The notes: generated by a model not told the origin, from the sequence alone. A stretch of 64,000 bases of DNA from Bolinopsis microptera (GCF_026151205.1 NC_087081.1:15738837-15802836), one strand, 5' to 3'; positions 1-12,486 are shown, numbered from the stretch's first letter. Made by a program: numbers and translations.

Positions 1-353
1 TGTTGGAGCGGGCAAGAATAAAACCCGGTTATAAACCTACATTCATGCCAACCGTCTTCGTCGGTTTGGGACATGTTTCCTGAATGCCGGACACCAGGCT
101 ACCAAAGTAACTATTTGATTGGACACCTGCTCCACGGCCGACAGGATCAGTGGGCGGCAACGAAGAATTGGCGGAACCTGTGTCCTAGAAGAGCAGTAAC
201 ATTCACAGGAGTTCCAGAATTTTATTTGTTAAGGTCCGAGAGTTGGCAGGAAAACCGAAAGAACTCGGAGAGTTATGATACGGACATAGGCGGCAATTTC
301 CTTGGTGCAGGCCAACTCGAAATGATTGAAGGGACCTTATCAAGTATCAAGTA
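1..353 (+). pseudogene. 3' end of a non-LTR retrotransposon ORF2, frameshifted
   Basis: Translating across frame changes gives the C-terminal signature of non-LTR reverse transcriptases: a GHV-like stretch and RMPDTRLPK, then LFDWTPAHGRR and a GRxRxNW-type motif. The reading frame is broken several times by small indels. The coding remnant ends in AAGTATCAAGTAAGTAAGTT, an AAGT-type short repeat that may be the element's 3' tail. The same sequence occurs at about 13,100-13,470, where the upstream polymerase part is also present. It cannot encode a working protein. Confidence 0.75.
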
Positions 354-759
354 AGTAAGTTATCTATGTTTCCTCGATAATTGTACATAGATAGGAGTTT
401 GTTTTATTTTTGATACTTAAAATTAAATTGCAATATTTTGCACCTCTAAGAGAAATAAAACTCAGTATTCAATGTAACTTTAAATATGGTCATTTTAAAC
501 AAACACAAAAAACAAATACATTTCTTTAAGAGATTATCATAAAATTTGGTTTTTTATAGCTTCGGTTACTAAAACAAAAGTATAGTATCAGTAAATAGTA
601 TCGTATAATTAAATAAGAATAAAAGTTAAAATCGCTTTATAGCGAAAAGAAAAACTAACAACTACAAGTTAACAGATTCGGTGAAGCAATTTGATCTATA
701 CAGTTACTTTAAATACTTTACAATTATACTCTAAATACCAAAAAACTATTTTCTGACGC

Positions 760-1035
760 TTATTCTGGAGCTGATCGTCTTTTCTGATTCGTCTTCTGGA
801 ACGATCTTCTTGAGCTGATCGTCTTCTGGTGTGATCGTCTTCCAATCTGTGCGACTGATCGTACTTTGTACTGGGAAATCTTCTACGTTTACGGGGATCT
901 TCACCGTCGGCGTTATCTGGGAATCAGCGGATTCGTTTCCAATAGATGGTTCAGGCTGATCAGCTGATCGTCTTCAAAATCAACAAATTCTTCACCGTTT
1001 CATCGGAATCTGCCTCTGATCGTCTTCTTAAAACT
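760..1035 (+). repeat. Degenerate GATCGTCTTCTGG tandem repeat
   Basis: Short imperfect units built on CTGATCGTCTTCTGGAG recur about ten times. The duplicate lies near 13,865-14,125. No coding meaning is evident. Confidence 0.6.
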
Positions 1036-2593
1036 CTCGCAGGGTTGAAGTTTGGCGTTATTCAATCAGGACCAAAACCGGAAGGATGACACTGAATCAG
1101 AGCGATCAGTCCTTGCACTAGTAGAAAACAAAATTACTTTCGTCATTGCTGCGGGTATATGGTGTTTTTTTAAAAGATAAAGATAATAGGATACGATTAT
1201 GGGGAGGGGGGTCATGTTTTTTCGTCCGTTTTTGTTTCCGGGCGGTACCCTATATTTTCAAGACGGACAAAAATAGGCGGACAAAACGGACAAAAACGAA
1301 CAAAAAATTGTTGAAATAAATTTAATACATCTTTTCTACACGAATTAGGACTCATGCTTACTCAGTTATCAGTATTTTTAACATTCAGTCGATATATCCT
1401 GTCATGTTGTATTACATTAAGGGACGCACAAATTTAGTTACCATAAATTTAGTCAAAAGATTTGAGCTAAATTTTTCGGCGACTAATTTTAAAGGAGACC
1501 AAACTTCAGTAGGCATATTAGCATATTGATATATGACATAAATATTATTGAGCTTACATTGTCTATATTTAATATAATGACAATCACCGGTCCAGACGCT
1601 TCGAACTACTTTGTTGGAGGAAAGACAAATGCACGAAACTTCGAAGCACAAACATTGTACCAAAGTTCCTATTTGCACATTAGAGATCTTCTTGGACATT
1701 ACATTGGACAATACATTTTTAATCGATCCATCCCATATATGTTCTGTTGAATCGGCTGAGGTTCATGAGAATAAACTACGTGTACGACAGAAAGAAATGG
1801 TTAAGTCGAATAGGGTGAAAAAATAAACCGATCTGGCGTACTGAAGAACTTAGTGGTACAGAGTCACTGTATCTGATCTGGTTGTATTGAAATTCCTGAG
1901 TAATGCATTGCAGTTCATCCTGTTAATGCTCAGACGGGTCATTACCGAATTGCTAAATAGAATGTTATTTTTATACACATTATTTGTTTTATTTATTTAA
2001 TGCAACGATCATTTCATCAATTTGCCTAACGTTAAACTATAAAGTTATGACTTTATATGCGATTCGGGGGGTAATAACTAGCTAAATAATCGGAATAAAT
2101 CGAATGAACGGAATGGAACATGGTTTCGAAAAGTCGAAAAAATGTGACCATAATTGTTGTAGACTAAAAATTTTGCGAAATTTGTGACTAAAATTAGGGT
2201 ATCTCAATTTTATTGTGCAACCAAATTTGTTCGTCATATCTAACTCCTAAGGTATTTTGATTATTGGTGAAGTACAATTCTTTATTCCAACTGCAGTTGT
2301 CCCCATGAAATGGAGGCGTTATTATGCATCCCTTGATTAATCATTGCTGACTTTTAATGATATCTCCGAAATTCTTTAATGTAATGTAATGGACCGTTGA
2401 CATTTTGCTTCGAGCCTTTTTGGTATAATTTTTAGACCCTGGTTCCTCTCATTTGAGAGCTTGTTAAGTTTGATTTATTCATGAGCTAAAAACCGTTGAC
2501 CGTTCATCAACCATTAAAATACTTTTCTTCTGTAATTGCGACAGTGAATGAGTAAATTTGATTTACTGATGAGTGAGAATATTATGTTCACTA

Positions 2594-2702
2594 ACGATTT
2601 TTATTCAATTGCATCGTTTCGTATTGTATTGTATCGAAATTGTATTTGGATTGTATCGAATTGTATAGATTGTATGGATTGTTATAGGATATTGTATCAA
2701 CC
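2594..2702 (+). repeat. TTGTATCGAAT-type tandem repeat
   Basis: Imperfect units of 10-20 bp based on TTGTATCGAATTG follow each other. The duplicate is at about 15,726-15,833. Confidence 0.6.
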
Positions 2703-4237
2703 CTGGGGTTTATTATCAAAGTGTCATATTTGATCTTGGCCAGGACAAATATTATTTTAATAACGTCAAAAACATTGATCAAGGAGAAGCCAACTAGCAC
2801 TGGCGGGGTTGATCATCAAGAAGACTATCTATATACGGTCTATGGAAGATGTTGTTCTAAGGTTAACAACTGTGGTTATTTCAGGAATTGGTCATATCAT
2901 TTGTTGTCCATTAGCTGGTATGAAGATTGTTTTGAGCAGGTATGTTTGTGTAAAACTGCTGTCCTCATGTCCTCCATCTGATCTGCCAACGGAATTTAAC
3001 AAGTGCCAGTTGAAACAATAGAAGATGTTGCCAATAAATATACAGAGTATCGATTGAGTTCACAAACAAAGGGGAACAACAAATGTTCCAATCACATACC
3101 ACATACTGTTACTCGAGGGGTGCTTTAACCCAGTAAGTATGTTGTTCACGCAGGAAACTATTGTACCTATCACTGTGTGGTTTTGCTTACCCGACGCCAC
3201 TTTCAGGATCTCTGTTCATGGTATACCGGCTTTAATATTGATTAAGATATAAAAACTCAAAGTAGAGGATTTATTCATTGAATTTAAGTTACTAATGATA
3301 CTTAAATTAATTTAAAAAGACTATCATTATTAAAATTGATATGGTTATATGACTATAGTGCAGTAATTAGGATTCTATAATATTCAATTTCATATCTACT
3401 ATAACATACATTTTAACTGGGCCGCGCTCAGCCTGTCATTCCGCCTAATCTCATTCCCGCCATAATTCTATGATTATGAACATAAATATAATAGCTGAGG
3501 TTCCCCAGGTGACATGCTATAGGCATAGCTATATGTAAGAAGCAGTTCTTACTATTATCTCTCAATCGCGAGAATGCCCTTTTTGCTAAAGTTGGCATGA
3601 CAACCAGATGATTTAACGCACACAATGTAACCTGGACACAAGGAGCTTTTATCCAAAAGATGACTTGTAGAGTAGTCAGAGGGTCAAGGGAGTCAAGAGG
3701 GTAAATGGGAGTCAATTTTCATATTAAGGAGCGATTTCTGAGTTCAAGAAAGACGTCCAGTAGTGTTTGTTTTTGTATTGTCTAATAGTTCATTAATACT
3801 CCACCTGTTCTAAGATTGTTTGGCTCTTCCCTCGGGGAGAGACATTGTCTTTAACTGGATCAGCTCTAGGAACAAATTTGGAGTAACTACCTCGGAAGGA
3901 GAGCTTTGATCATGTGATATGTGTTGTACTTCTTCATTTTAATAATCATTATCCTTAACTATGAGTATCTCAATTGTCCAAACTTTGGCATCATACTTAG
4001 AGACCGCCTGCAATAGCAGTATCTGAACTTGTACAGTCCTAGGGTATTACTTACTGAACTGGGGAATTAACTATGAAGGTCCAAGGATCTGTTAGGCCAA
4101 TCAATTACTCAATTAAGTAACTATTCATCTATCTGAACCAACTAAACTTTGAGTAAATAGACATAGATTTCTCAACGTTATATAATAGACTTATATGCAG
4201 ATGCTCACTATAGCTCTTCATCTGAGTGCTCAGTTGT

Positions 4238-4503
4238 CAGTGCGTAACGTTGCATTTGGCGCCACCCGCGAAAATGCGCCTCCTGTGGGCGCCCCCTCTC
4301 CTTTTGGCCGACCATCCTAAAATTGGACAAATTAGGTGATTTTAGGAGGATACGCCGAAAAATCTCCCTAAAAAATGTGTGTTTTCTGAGCAAATAGTGC
4401 TGTTTTGCAGTAGTAGTCCTCAGTTTTAAGTTTTCCAAAATTTCCCCAATTCAAATCGACGTTTTTGCGCACAGCGGGGCAGCGGGCCTTCGTTACGCCA
4501 CTG
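4238..4503. mobile_element. Non-autonomous hAT-like MITE (copy 1)
   Basis: The left end reads CAGTGCGTAACG (CAGTGGCGTTAACG in the duplicate) and the right end CGTTACGCCACTG, giving terminal inverted repeats of about 13 bp. CAGTGGCG-type ends are common in the hAT superfamily. The 266-bp interior has no transposase frame. No matching 8-bp flanking duplication is visible, so the class rests on the ends alone. The second copy is at 17,371-17,648. Confidence 0.5.
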
Positions 4504-4818
4504 ACCGTGCTACCATTTCCAGCAGATAGTCTGTTACAAATTGTGGAGACAATTTAAATCAAAAGTTACAATTTTGTCTTCAGAAAATAGGGTACCGCAC
4601 GGACAAAAACGGACAAAAATTGTACTTTTGATTTACAATTTCTCCACAAACAGGCATTCTGCAGGAATGGTTAATGACCCATGGTCCTTTCTCAAATGTC
4701 AAACTTTAAATCCTCTGTTAAGGTACAAAGAATAATCTTACACATTTTTTTAATAAACATAAAAAGGATGAAAATCACTTTATTGTTTTAGTTATGAAAA
4801 AATATCGTTGTAACACTC

Positions 4819-5261
4819 TTTCAATACGTATAGTACTGGAGTATAAAATCACTCTGTTTAAAACAAACATCTGATTGAGCACATTTGAGTCAGTAACAGT
4901 AAACATGAAAATATGTTACATGACTCAAATATAATGCTGTTAATAACATTTCAGTAACAATAAATTGTGTAAACAATAACACCAACAATATTTTAAATGG
5001 AAAAAATTACTTGACAAATGAAAGGAACTGACATCATGAAATATAATAAAATGTTTGGTAGATCAATATTCGCTTAATTACTATTGGCTAGGCAGAACTC
5101 GATACTAGATGTAGAGCTAGTGAGCATCTGGCTTTATGTGTATAGTATGTAGTAGATATGGAAATGAATTTGAATCAAAAGTTCAAAATCCCAAAGTAAA
5201 CCAAGCAATGTCTTTAATAAATGCCACAGTGCACTATAGGACCAATTCAGAGTTTTAAGGT
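4819..5261. other. AT-rich interval, nothing recognised
   Basis: No frame, hairpin or repeat family could be supported here. Copy 1 of the long duplication has ended and the inverted partial repeat has not yet begun. Confidence 0.5.
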
Positions 5262-6078
5262 CGAGTCGTTTTTAAATGAATTTTAAGTATAAGTACTCTT
5301 AAATTCAATGAATAAAATCCTTCTAGTTTTTATATCTTTTATCAATAGTTATACCCGTATAACAGAGACTGAAATGACAGTTGCGTCGGGGTAAGCAAAA
5401 AAAAAAAAAATAACCCCCCCAAACATTAAAAAAGGGGTTGTATTAATAAAATGCAATAGGTTACACTGTTTGTCCTTGCGTTAAAAATAACTACTGGTTA
5501 AAGCAACCCTCTCGAGTAACTTGTTGTGGTATGTGAATTTATGTGATTGGAACTTGGAATCGCAATAATTGAACGGACATTAAACGGCTCCAACATTCTG
5601 AGATCACGCAAAACAGGAGTACCAGAAACATTGACGATTAATATAATTTGAGGATTTCAGTTGACTTTAGAAAATTGTTTTAAAGAGTCGGGTAGAGTTC
5701 GCATGATAATTCAGAGGTCTTCGCCGATTATTTAGCTGTCACTCGCCCGTTCCACAGAGCTGCACCTTTAGATCCGCACTTTTACTATGACTTGATGGCA
5801 AAGCTGCTAAATTTTACAGTTTTTTGATTCCCCTTGTTTGTGATATATCAATCGATACTCTGTAGGGATTTATTGGCAACATTTCTATTGTTTCAAACTG
5901 GCAATTGTTAAATAGTTGCAGATCAGAGAGAGACTTGAGGACAGCAGTCTTACACAAACAATACCTGCTCAAAAAGTTCTTCATACCAGCTAATGGGAAA
6001 ACAATGATACTGACAAATTCCGAAATAAAGTGTCCATTACCAACTGTTGTTAACTTTAAGAACAATAGTCGTCCATAG
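5262..6078 (-). repeat. Inverted partial copy of 2,820-3,320
   Basis: Read on the minus strand this matches the segment near 2,820-3,320. Shared landmarks include the run ending in GGTAAGCAAAA beside an A/C homopolymer tract, and the block with AATCGATACTCTGTAG and GGCAACAT. It therefore forms a spaced inverted pair with copy 1 of the long duplication, and a direct pair with neither copy. Confidence 0.75.
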
Positions 6079-6130
6079 AGGACCGTCCGGACGAGTCCAC
6101 TCGGGCGTGTCTTGGTATGTTATATCCCTA
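6072..6130 (+). repeat. Short structured repeat (GGACCGTC..CGAGTCC family), copy 1
   Basis: Contains GGACCGTCCGGACGAGTCC followed by ACTCGG and GTGTCTTGG. Related copies are at 9,950-10,030 and 39,054-39,151. A small hairpin (CGAG-TCCA-CTCG) is kept, with changed bases, in the other copies. Confidence 0.5.
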
Positions 6131-6639
6131 CAAGCAACTTACACGTGAATATTTTTTTTGGACTGCCTTATTAAATATAACTAGAACAGTGACCAAACTG
6201 TAATCTGGACCTAATATAAGCTCATCTACGATCCTGTAAGGATTGTTAGATGGCCTCTAGTTGAACTAATAAATACCCGTATTTGTCGTAAGTACAAAAC
6301 CTGTAAAACAAAATTACTTCTATTACATAATAGATAACTTTACACAAATTAAAACCAATTCCCAACTAAATACCTAATAACTAAAACATTATAAATACTT
6401 ACGATTGGACGGTAGTGTGCTGCAATGTTCACACTCGCTCCCCAGTCCAATCGGTTATCCTTCTTTGCTTGTCAATTGCTAGAAAAGGTAAACACGGTTA
6501 GAAAGTATTTCTGTCTCGAAAGAGCGAGAAAGGTACTCGTGAACAGTAATAACATTCCCGGTTTCTTTTCTGCATTGCTAGCCCCAATTTCTCTACAAGA
6601 TTGCACATATTAAATTACACAAAATTACGCTCGCAAGAT

Positions 6640-7290
6640 CCTCTGTCTGAGCTACAAGCTGTCGTCAGGTTTTTATCAACCAGCAGTGACCTATATGCGA
6701 ACGAACGAATCCATTAAATAATTAAATGACAGTCAACAACCCGTTTTGAGTTATAGCTGTTCTTCAGATTATCACCGCAGTGACCCCTATCTGGACGGAT
6801 CCATTAAAATATTAAAATACAGTCAAACAACACAGTTTGAGTTATAGATGCTATCTTCAGATTATCACCCGCACTGTGACCTATCTGGACGAATTCATTG
6901 AAATAATTTTAAATACAGTTCCAATCTAGCTGTTGGCCCCAGCTCCAGCTGTCTTCAGATTATCACCCGCAGTGACTATCTGACGAAGCAATCAAACAAT
7001 AAACTTGTACCCACAATACGCTCAACAACTGTTGGAGCTAAGCTGTCTTCAGATTATCACACGGCAGTGACCTAAAATCACCCGGACAAATCTACCAAAC
7101 AATAAAACTTGTACCACAAATACGACTCAACAAACCCCGTTGGAGCTGCAGCTGTCTTTAGATTATCACCGGCAGTGACCTATCAAGACCGAAACTGACC
7201 GAAATATTAGAAATAGTCCCTGTATTTTCGCTCAACAACCCGTTGGAGCAGATGTCTTCAGATTATCACCTTGAGTACCCTATCGAGACG
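6640..7290 (+). repeat. Minisatellite, about 97-bp unit, about 7 copies
   Basis: The anchor TTCAGATTATCACC (or a one-base variant) occurs near 6,772, 6,855, 6,954, 7,047, 7,155 and 7,256, and a weaker version near 6,661. The spacing is therefore 83-108 bp. Each unit also carries CAACAACCCGTT and CAGTGACCTATC. The copies differ by many small indels, as elsewhere in the first 18 kb. Confidence 0.8.
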
Positions 7291-7607
7291 AACTTGTTCA
7301 GAACTATATTACAGAGAAAACATTAACGTTCATATTAAAATTTCTTCAAAACCCCGCTAAAATATAAATGCCAACGCAGCACAGCGCGCCATTTTCAAAT
7401 GCTAACACTATAAGTACTTTCTACTCCTACCGAGCTTCAAAATTACCTTGCAACACAGAATTCTTTGTTCTAAAAAAAAATCACAGTACGAGGTTATAAT
7501 TCTAGCTCAAAATAATATACTTAAAAGCGTCCCCATGAACGGAGTAAATGATTGAGATAAAATACTAAAGAAACAAACTCCGGCAAAGTAGTTTAGCTCC
7601 CTAAATT

Positions 7608-8214
7608 AGTACGCGGTGCAACGATAAATAACTTGCTCGGAATTTTCAAAATTTTTGCTACCAGTGTTTTCTAGAGACTGTGAGCAATTTTCACAGTACC
7701 AAATTTAGTATACCTTTTTGGAATGATCAGATGAGTTTCGCCTAGGTGCCATATTTGTGGGGGCGGCTTTTTGGAGCAAAATTAGTGTACAAAGTAGCCG
7801 AATTGACGAAAAATTCGTTGATTTTTGTTAGCTATTATTCTGTCATATCTTCGGTTCATGGAAACATGAATCATGCTGATAATTTGTCGAACTCTTCCAA
7901 TATACTTAACTACCGTTCATAATTTAGTTGGGAGAGATTGGCCTTGATTAAGAGGTCTAAAAATGACATTCAGAAAAAATTAGGTATAATTCGTTGATAA
8001 CTAACATTTCCTGACAATCCAAATTGCTCAAAACCTAAATTAGTTCAGTAGAATATAAGTGTTTAAGTACGCTGACCAATTTCAACAAATTGTTATAGGG
8101 AAGTATTATAATTTTCGATTGCTTTCAACAATATGTGCGTTGGACGATATATAGAGCTAAAAAACCATTCAATGGTCAGCGCGCGCGTACTTTATTGTCG
8201 ATGGCGCACTGCCT
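7608..8214 (+). mobile_element. MITE-like family 'RB', degenerate copy 1
   Basis: Shares TTTTCTAGAGACTGTGAG and TTTCGCCTAGGTGCCATATTTG with copies at 10,057, 11,389 and 23,950. It ends in GATGGCGCACTGCCTA. Ends in better copies are TAGGGGGTGCAC and GCGCACTACCTA, imperfect terminal inverted repeats. There is no coding frame. Confidence 0.65.
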
Positions 8215-8947
8215 AAATTTAGCTACAAACATTATTATATACGCAAGATATATTATTATGCTTTTACCTGGGACCACATTTTTTGCAATGTAAAATGATA
8301 AATACAACTTAAATAACAAATGACGAGGACGAAATAATATATAATATACTCCTGACATTGACCTCAGCAATTAACTCGTAAATAAAAAAAACGAACTAAA
8401 ACACGATTATACGAATCTGGAACTGGAATTACATACGAATATTACTATTATTTCTTATAATCAGACATAATTGATCTTATCAATAAAATATTCGACTCTT
8501 TTCTATATTTATTTTCATAGAATCTCGTTGTCATTACGTTGTATGGACCCGCCGCGCACGACAGTGCGCAGGCTACCACTGTAGGTCGAAGACGCTTCCA
8601 TAGTGAAAGACGCTACTACAGTGAAGACGCTACTTAGTGAAGCACCGTGGGGGTCACACGGATACAAGCATCCGACAAAAAATGCGATTAAAAAACTTAA
8701 AACTCGACACATTAACAAATTACAAAAACATAAAGGCCTGAATAACTCACAATTACTAAAATAGAAACAAACTTCAAAATATTCCAATATTTTCGGTCCG
8801 GGTTATCGGCATTTCAAGCAATAAATTCCTATTTTTCGTCTTATTCACACTCTTGCATGACAGTTGGCGCTCCTACTAAATCGCTCGCACAAATTTTAAG
8901 GAAATTTCTTGTGAAAAAGGCCCTTTGGCATGAAAGTTACTTATAAC
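8215..8947. other. Intergenic stretch with a GACGCTAC-rich repeat
   Basis: Mostly AT-rich with no gene. The part at about 8,541-8,650, with repeated GACGCTAC and GTGAAG words, resembles 11,157-11,245, so a small dispersed repeat is present. Nothing else was recognised. Confidence 0.5.
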
Positions 8948-9270
8948 GGTGTATTTTTGGTTGCTGATTCGATGCACCCCCCATGACGTACGGGTTAAAA
9001 TGTTTTCCCTGGAGAGTTATGGGCAAAAATACCGTTTTGGTCACGTGTCAGGTAGTAAAAATACCGAATTCGATTGTTTAGGGGAACGGCGCGGCCGGGT
9101 TGGGTTTGGGCCGGTAGTGGTAAGGGTTATGGTTAGCTTCGGGTTATGGTTAGGGTTAGGTGGTTGGGATAGGGTTGTGTAAAACGTCGTTTTAGTAGCT
9201 GCCAAATCCATCCAAAAACGAACAGTCACGTGATTTTTTTGGCGCGAGCGACAATAGTAAGAAGCCACAA
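8948..9270 (+). repeat. Dispersed repeat with degenerate TTAGGG motifs, copy 1
   Basis: Contains GGGTTATGGTTAGGGTTAGG next to GTTTTGGTCACGTG. Related sequences are at 39,503-39,625, 43,416-43,560 and 44,934-45,147. The telomere-like words are few and irregular, so they belong to the dispersed repeat rather than to a chromosome end. Confidence 0.6.
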
Positions 9271-9949
9271 GTTGGAGGACTTCGACGCGCGCGCTCGCGC
9301 AAACTACGCCGCGTAAAATACCACCGAGTAGTTTAAAGATCGTTGCTCTGCGACAGCACAGACTGAAGCATCGATCTGGAAAGGTTGACAACGTCAATCA
9401 ATGCTAAAAAAGCTCATATATACAGCTCGACGTTATCCTGCTAATGCATGCCTACACGCGTGAATTTTCGTTATTACAGTTAGTGAAACCTCATGGCGGA
9501 CTATTACATTAACATAAATTACTTGCAGTTACTGTGGCGAGCTCAGCCTGTAAATTCCGCCTAATCTCTATGTTTATGAAATAATATGTAATAGCCTGAG
9601 GTACCCAGGTAAGGAAATGGTGCATCGAGTTACAATGCAATCTGTCATGTTTGATGCACGCTGTAACTTGTATACCTCTTTCGAGTGTACCCGTCTCAAA
9701 CAAGGCTCCGTTTAACAATTAATAATACGCGTACGTGATCAGTTGTCCTTGTTAATGGACTAAACATAACAACCCGCGGCGCGCTACTTTCTAGCAATTG
9801 CCTCGGGATATTTCGAAGAAATTTAAACGAGTTAGTGGTTTGTTCACATATTACGTAATCAATATTTTGGAAATTTTTACCCCTCCGTAATACAACCGTA
9901 ATTCAAGACAAAACACCCCGCCTACGGTGTACGAGAAGGTTAACGGGGT
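9271..9949. other. Interval without recognised gene
   Basis: The stretch 9,530-9,720 shares a few words (CCTAATCTCTATG, GAGGTACCCAGG) with 3,430-3,520 and 16,560-16,650, so a diverged piece of the long duplicated segment may be present. No frame was supported. Confidence 0.4.
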
Positions 9950-10033
9950 GGAGTGATACCGTAAAATATCTGTTTCCACTCGTCGACCGAGTTCCAACTC
10001 GGCCGAGCGCATGGTAGGTTATAAACCTACATA
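9950..10033 (+). repeat. Short structured repeat (GGACCGTC..CGAGTCC family), copy 2
   Basis: Contains ACTCGTCGACCGAGTTCC, then AACTCGG, and ends in the hairpin GTAGGTT-ATA-AACCTAC. It shares its leading CGTAAAATATCTGTT with the copy at 39,054. Confidence 0.55.
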
Positions 10034-10056
10034 TTACTTGTTTAATTGCATTGTAG

Positions 10057-10655
10057 TAGGTAGTGCGCCATCGACAGGTGAGCCGCGGTGCCGACTGGAG
10101 GATGGTTTTTTAGCGTTAAATTTCGGCCAGCTCTATTTTCTTAAAAACATATAGATATTAAGTATCCTTCCCGACTCCGATTGCATACAAATAGGTAAGC
10201 TTACTCATTGTTTTACAAGGAAAGTTTCCGAAAGTTTAAAGGCATATTCCAACCATCAGACATTATGTTACAGCTAAAAGCAGCTTTTTTTGCACCATTT
10301 GATCTCTATATCATCTTCTGATTTCCACCAAATTTTCGGACAGTTGTTGTATGCCCTTTTGGAAGGTCGTCGGCCCAATTTTCAGAATGATCTCAATTCA
10401 ATGGAAATGAAGATAATCCAAATAATACGCAAAAATCAACGAATTTGGTCAAATTTGTCAAATTACGCGACTTTTACAGCTATTTTGCCTCAAAAGCCGC
10501 GCTCCATCAAATATCGCAACTAGGCGAAACTCAATGAATCTTTCCAAAAATGTATGACAAAATTTGGTTTGTGAAAATTCTCACAGTCTCTAGAAAACAA
10601 TGGTACAAAAATTTTAAAATCCCGAGCAAGTTTTTTTCTTATGGTGCACCCCCTA
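10057..10655 (-). mobile_element. MITE-like family 'RB', copy 2
   Basis: Inverted relative to the other copies: it starts TAGGTAGTGCGCCATC and ends GGTGCACCCCCTA. The internal landmarks TTTTCTAGAGACTGTGAG and GCGAAACTCA are present in reverse complement. There is no clear flanking duplication. Confidence 0.7.
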
Positions 10656-11388
10656 CACTATTCGAAACCCTACCCCTCTTTTTCGGATACCAAACCTAAC
10701 CTAAACCCAATCCTAACAAAAGCACATGCTGAAAACCTAACCCTACGAGAAAGTAGAGCTAACTTCCTTATACGGTCATATCACGTGATCGAGACAGTTT
10801 GTTTTCGCCTATATATCGTAGCGGAAGCATTTTTACCCTGTGTCTTGGGGGTGGTGATTCGGAATCAGCGTCGAAAATACATCGATCGAAGTTGGTTTTA
10901 AACTGTCGGGGGCCCTTTTAGGGAACAATCTCGAGAGTTGATGCGTTGCTAATCTTGTTTTGTATATATACACTTTTTGTAATTTTATAAGATGAGATAT
11001 TTCATTATTTTTAATAAGTTTTAAAATTACGATGTTTTGTTATTTTCGCAGCTTATTTGGTTTACAAACCGTGCCAGTACCACCAGTTCCACTAAATAGA
11101 AACAAAGATAAAGTGAAGAGTGTAGCCAGTCCATAGTCTTACCTTGTATCACGTTGCGACCCCCCATTGTCTTACGGTTGTATGACCGCCGAGCACGAAG
11201 TGCGCGGCCCCTGTAGCGTCTGGAGACGCTACAGTGAAGCGGCAGTTGTGAGGATGATAATTAATCACTATACACTCGATGTAACGTGACTATTTAAACC
11301 CGTTCTATAGCTGGTCCTGGAAAGACCTATTTAGCGTTGTGCGCCATCGACAGTGTGCGCGCGTGCCGACTGTGATATAAATTATAAG
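10656..11388. other. Interval without gene; fragment of an RB end
   Basis: 11,330-11,371 repeats the RB terminus (TGCGCCATCGACAG and GTGCCGACTG) in inverted orientation directly before the full copy at 11,389, so it looks like a broken element end. 11,157-11,245 resembles 8,541-8,650. Nothing else was recognised. Confidence 0.45.
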
Positions 11389-12098
11389 TAGGGGGCTTGC
11401 ACCATAAAAAATAAAACTTGCTCGATTTTTAAAAATTTTTGTACATTGTTTTCTAGAGACTGTGAGATTTTCACAATACAAAATTTGTCATACCTTTTTG
11501 AAAAGATCAGTGAGTATCGCCTAGGTGCCATATTTGATGGTGCGCGGCTTATTGGAGCCAAATTTTAGCTGTAAAAAGTTGCGTATTTGACCAAATTGAC
11601 CAAATTCGTTGATTTTTGTAGTATTATTTGGATATTTCGTCGTTCAATTGATGAGCACCATTCTGGAAAATTGGCGAGACCTTCCACTAGGGCTTTCACA
11701 TCTGTCCGAAAAATTTGGTGGATATCGGAGTTGTTTAGTGATCAAAATGGGGCATAATACGCTGCTTTTTTAGCTGTAACATAATGTTGATGGTTGATAT
11801 GCTTTAACCTTTCCCACCCGGACCGGGGGAGGCGACGCCGCGGGGCGGCGTGTTCTCCGGGACGGACCGGTCGGGGGGGCCGCGGCGCCGCCGTGTTCCG
11901 GCCCGGGCGCCGCGGCCCCCACGGGGACACTTTCCTTGTAGTTATGAGTAGCTTTCCATTTTTGTTGCAATCGGTGGTCGGGAAGAATAATTAATAATCT
12001 ATTGTTGTTGACAATGTGCTGGCGAAATTAGCGCTAAAAACCATCCTCAGAACCACAGTCGGCAAGCGCGGCTCGCTGACGATGGCGCACACTACCTA
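11389..12098 (+). mobile_element. MITE-like family 'RB', copy 3, with 7-bp flanking duplication
   Basis: Begins TAGGGGGCTTGCACCAT and ends GGCGCACACTACCTA. TTATAAG flanks both ends (11,382-11,388 and 12,099-12,105), a plausible target duplication. The interior matches the copy at 23,950 except for a GC-rich insert at about 11,815-11,927. There is no transposase frame. Confidence 0.7.
11815..11927. other. GC-rich block interrupting an RB MITE
   Basis: Compared with the RB copy at 23,950, about 110 bp of almost pure G/C sequence interrupts the run between CTTT and GACACTTTCCTTG. Its composition is unlike everything around it. It holds short palindromic words such as GGCGCCGCGG. Open frames across it on both strands are composition effects. 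A chimaeric read or contaminant patch is as likely as a real insertion. Confidence 0.7.
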
Positions 12099-12105
12099 TT
12101 ATAAG

Positions 12106-12486
12106 AGGGATAAAAAATCGATCTATTTATTTCTTTCATTTTATTATATTTATTACGCCTTAACCCCTCCAAGAATGTTAATGTTAGTGAATTGAGTCGG
12201 AGGAGCTGTGAGATATGGGTTATAGGGCTATTATGTTCATAAACATAATTTGAACAAAAGATTGGCGGAATGACGGCTGAGCGCGCGCGCCCAGTAAAGA
12301 TGGCCTGAATGGTTACCGTATTTAGTTATAAATTCCTTTTTTATTGTTTAACTTACTTGTTCTACATGTCATATATATAGTAGTATCGTAGTTATTTGTG
12401 CTGCACTGTACTCTTATCATGGTACATAGATAAGATAATAGTTTCTAAGACTAAACTATTATTTATCCTTTTAATCTATGTATGCG
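12106..12486. other. AT-rich interval, nothing recognised
   Basis: No gene, hairpin or repeat could be supported. Confidence 0.4.

Larger units (their letters stand above)
1..4818 (+). repeat. Copy 1 of a 4.8-kb duplicated segment
   Basis: This stretch matches 13,106-17,966 in the same order and orientation, so it is one half of a direct duplication with an offset of about 13.1 kb. The window opens inside it, so it continues to the left. Shared landmarks are the retrotransposon 3' end, a GATCGTCTTCTGG-rich stretch, a TTGTATCGAAT-rich stretch and a CAGTGGCGTAACG-ended element. The copies differ mainly by scattered 1-2 bp indels, which resembles unpolished long-read error or two poorly merged haplotypes more than normal divergence. 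Confidence 0.9.

Noticed and set aside
3428-3715. 95-codon minus-strand frame in the first duplicated segment
   Set aside because: Not kept in the duplicate at about 16,560-16,860, where indels break it, and no recognisable motif.
9117-9180. Telomere (TTAGGG) tract
   Set aside because: Only a few irregular words within a dispersed repeat also found at 39.5 kb and 43-45 kb.
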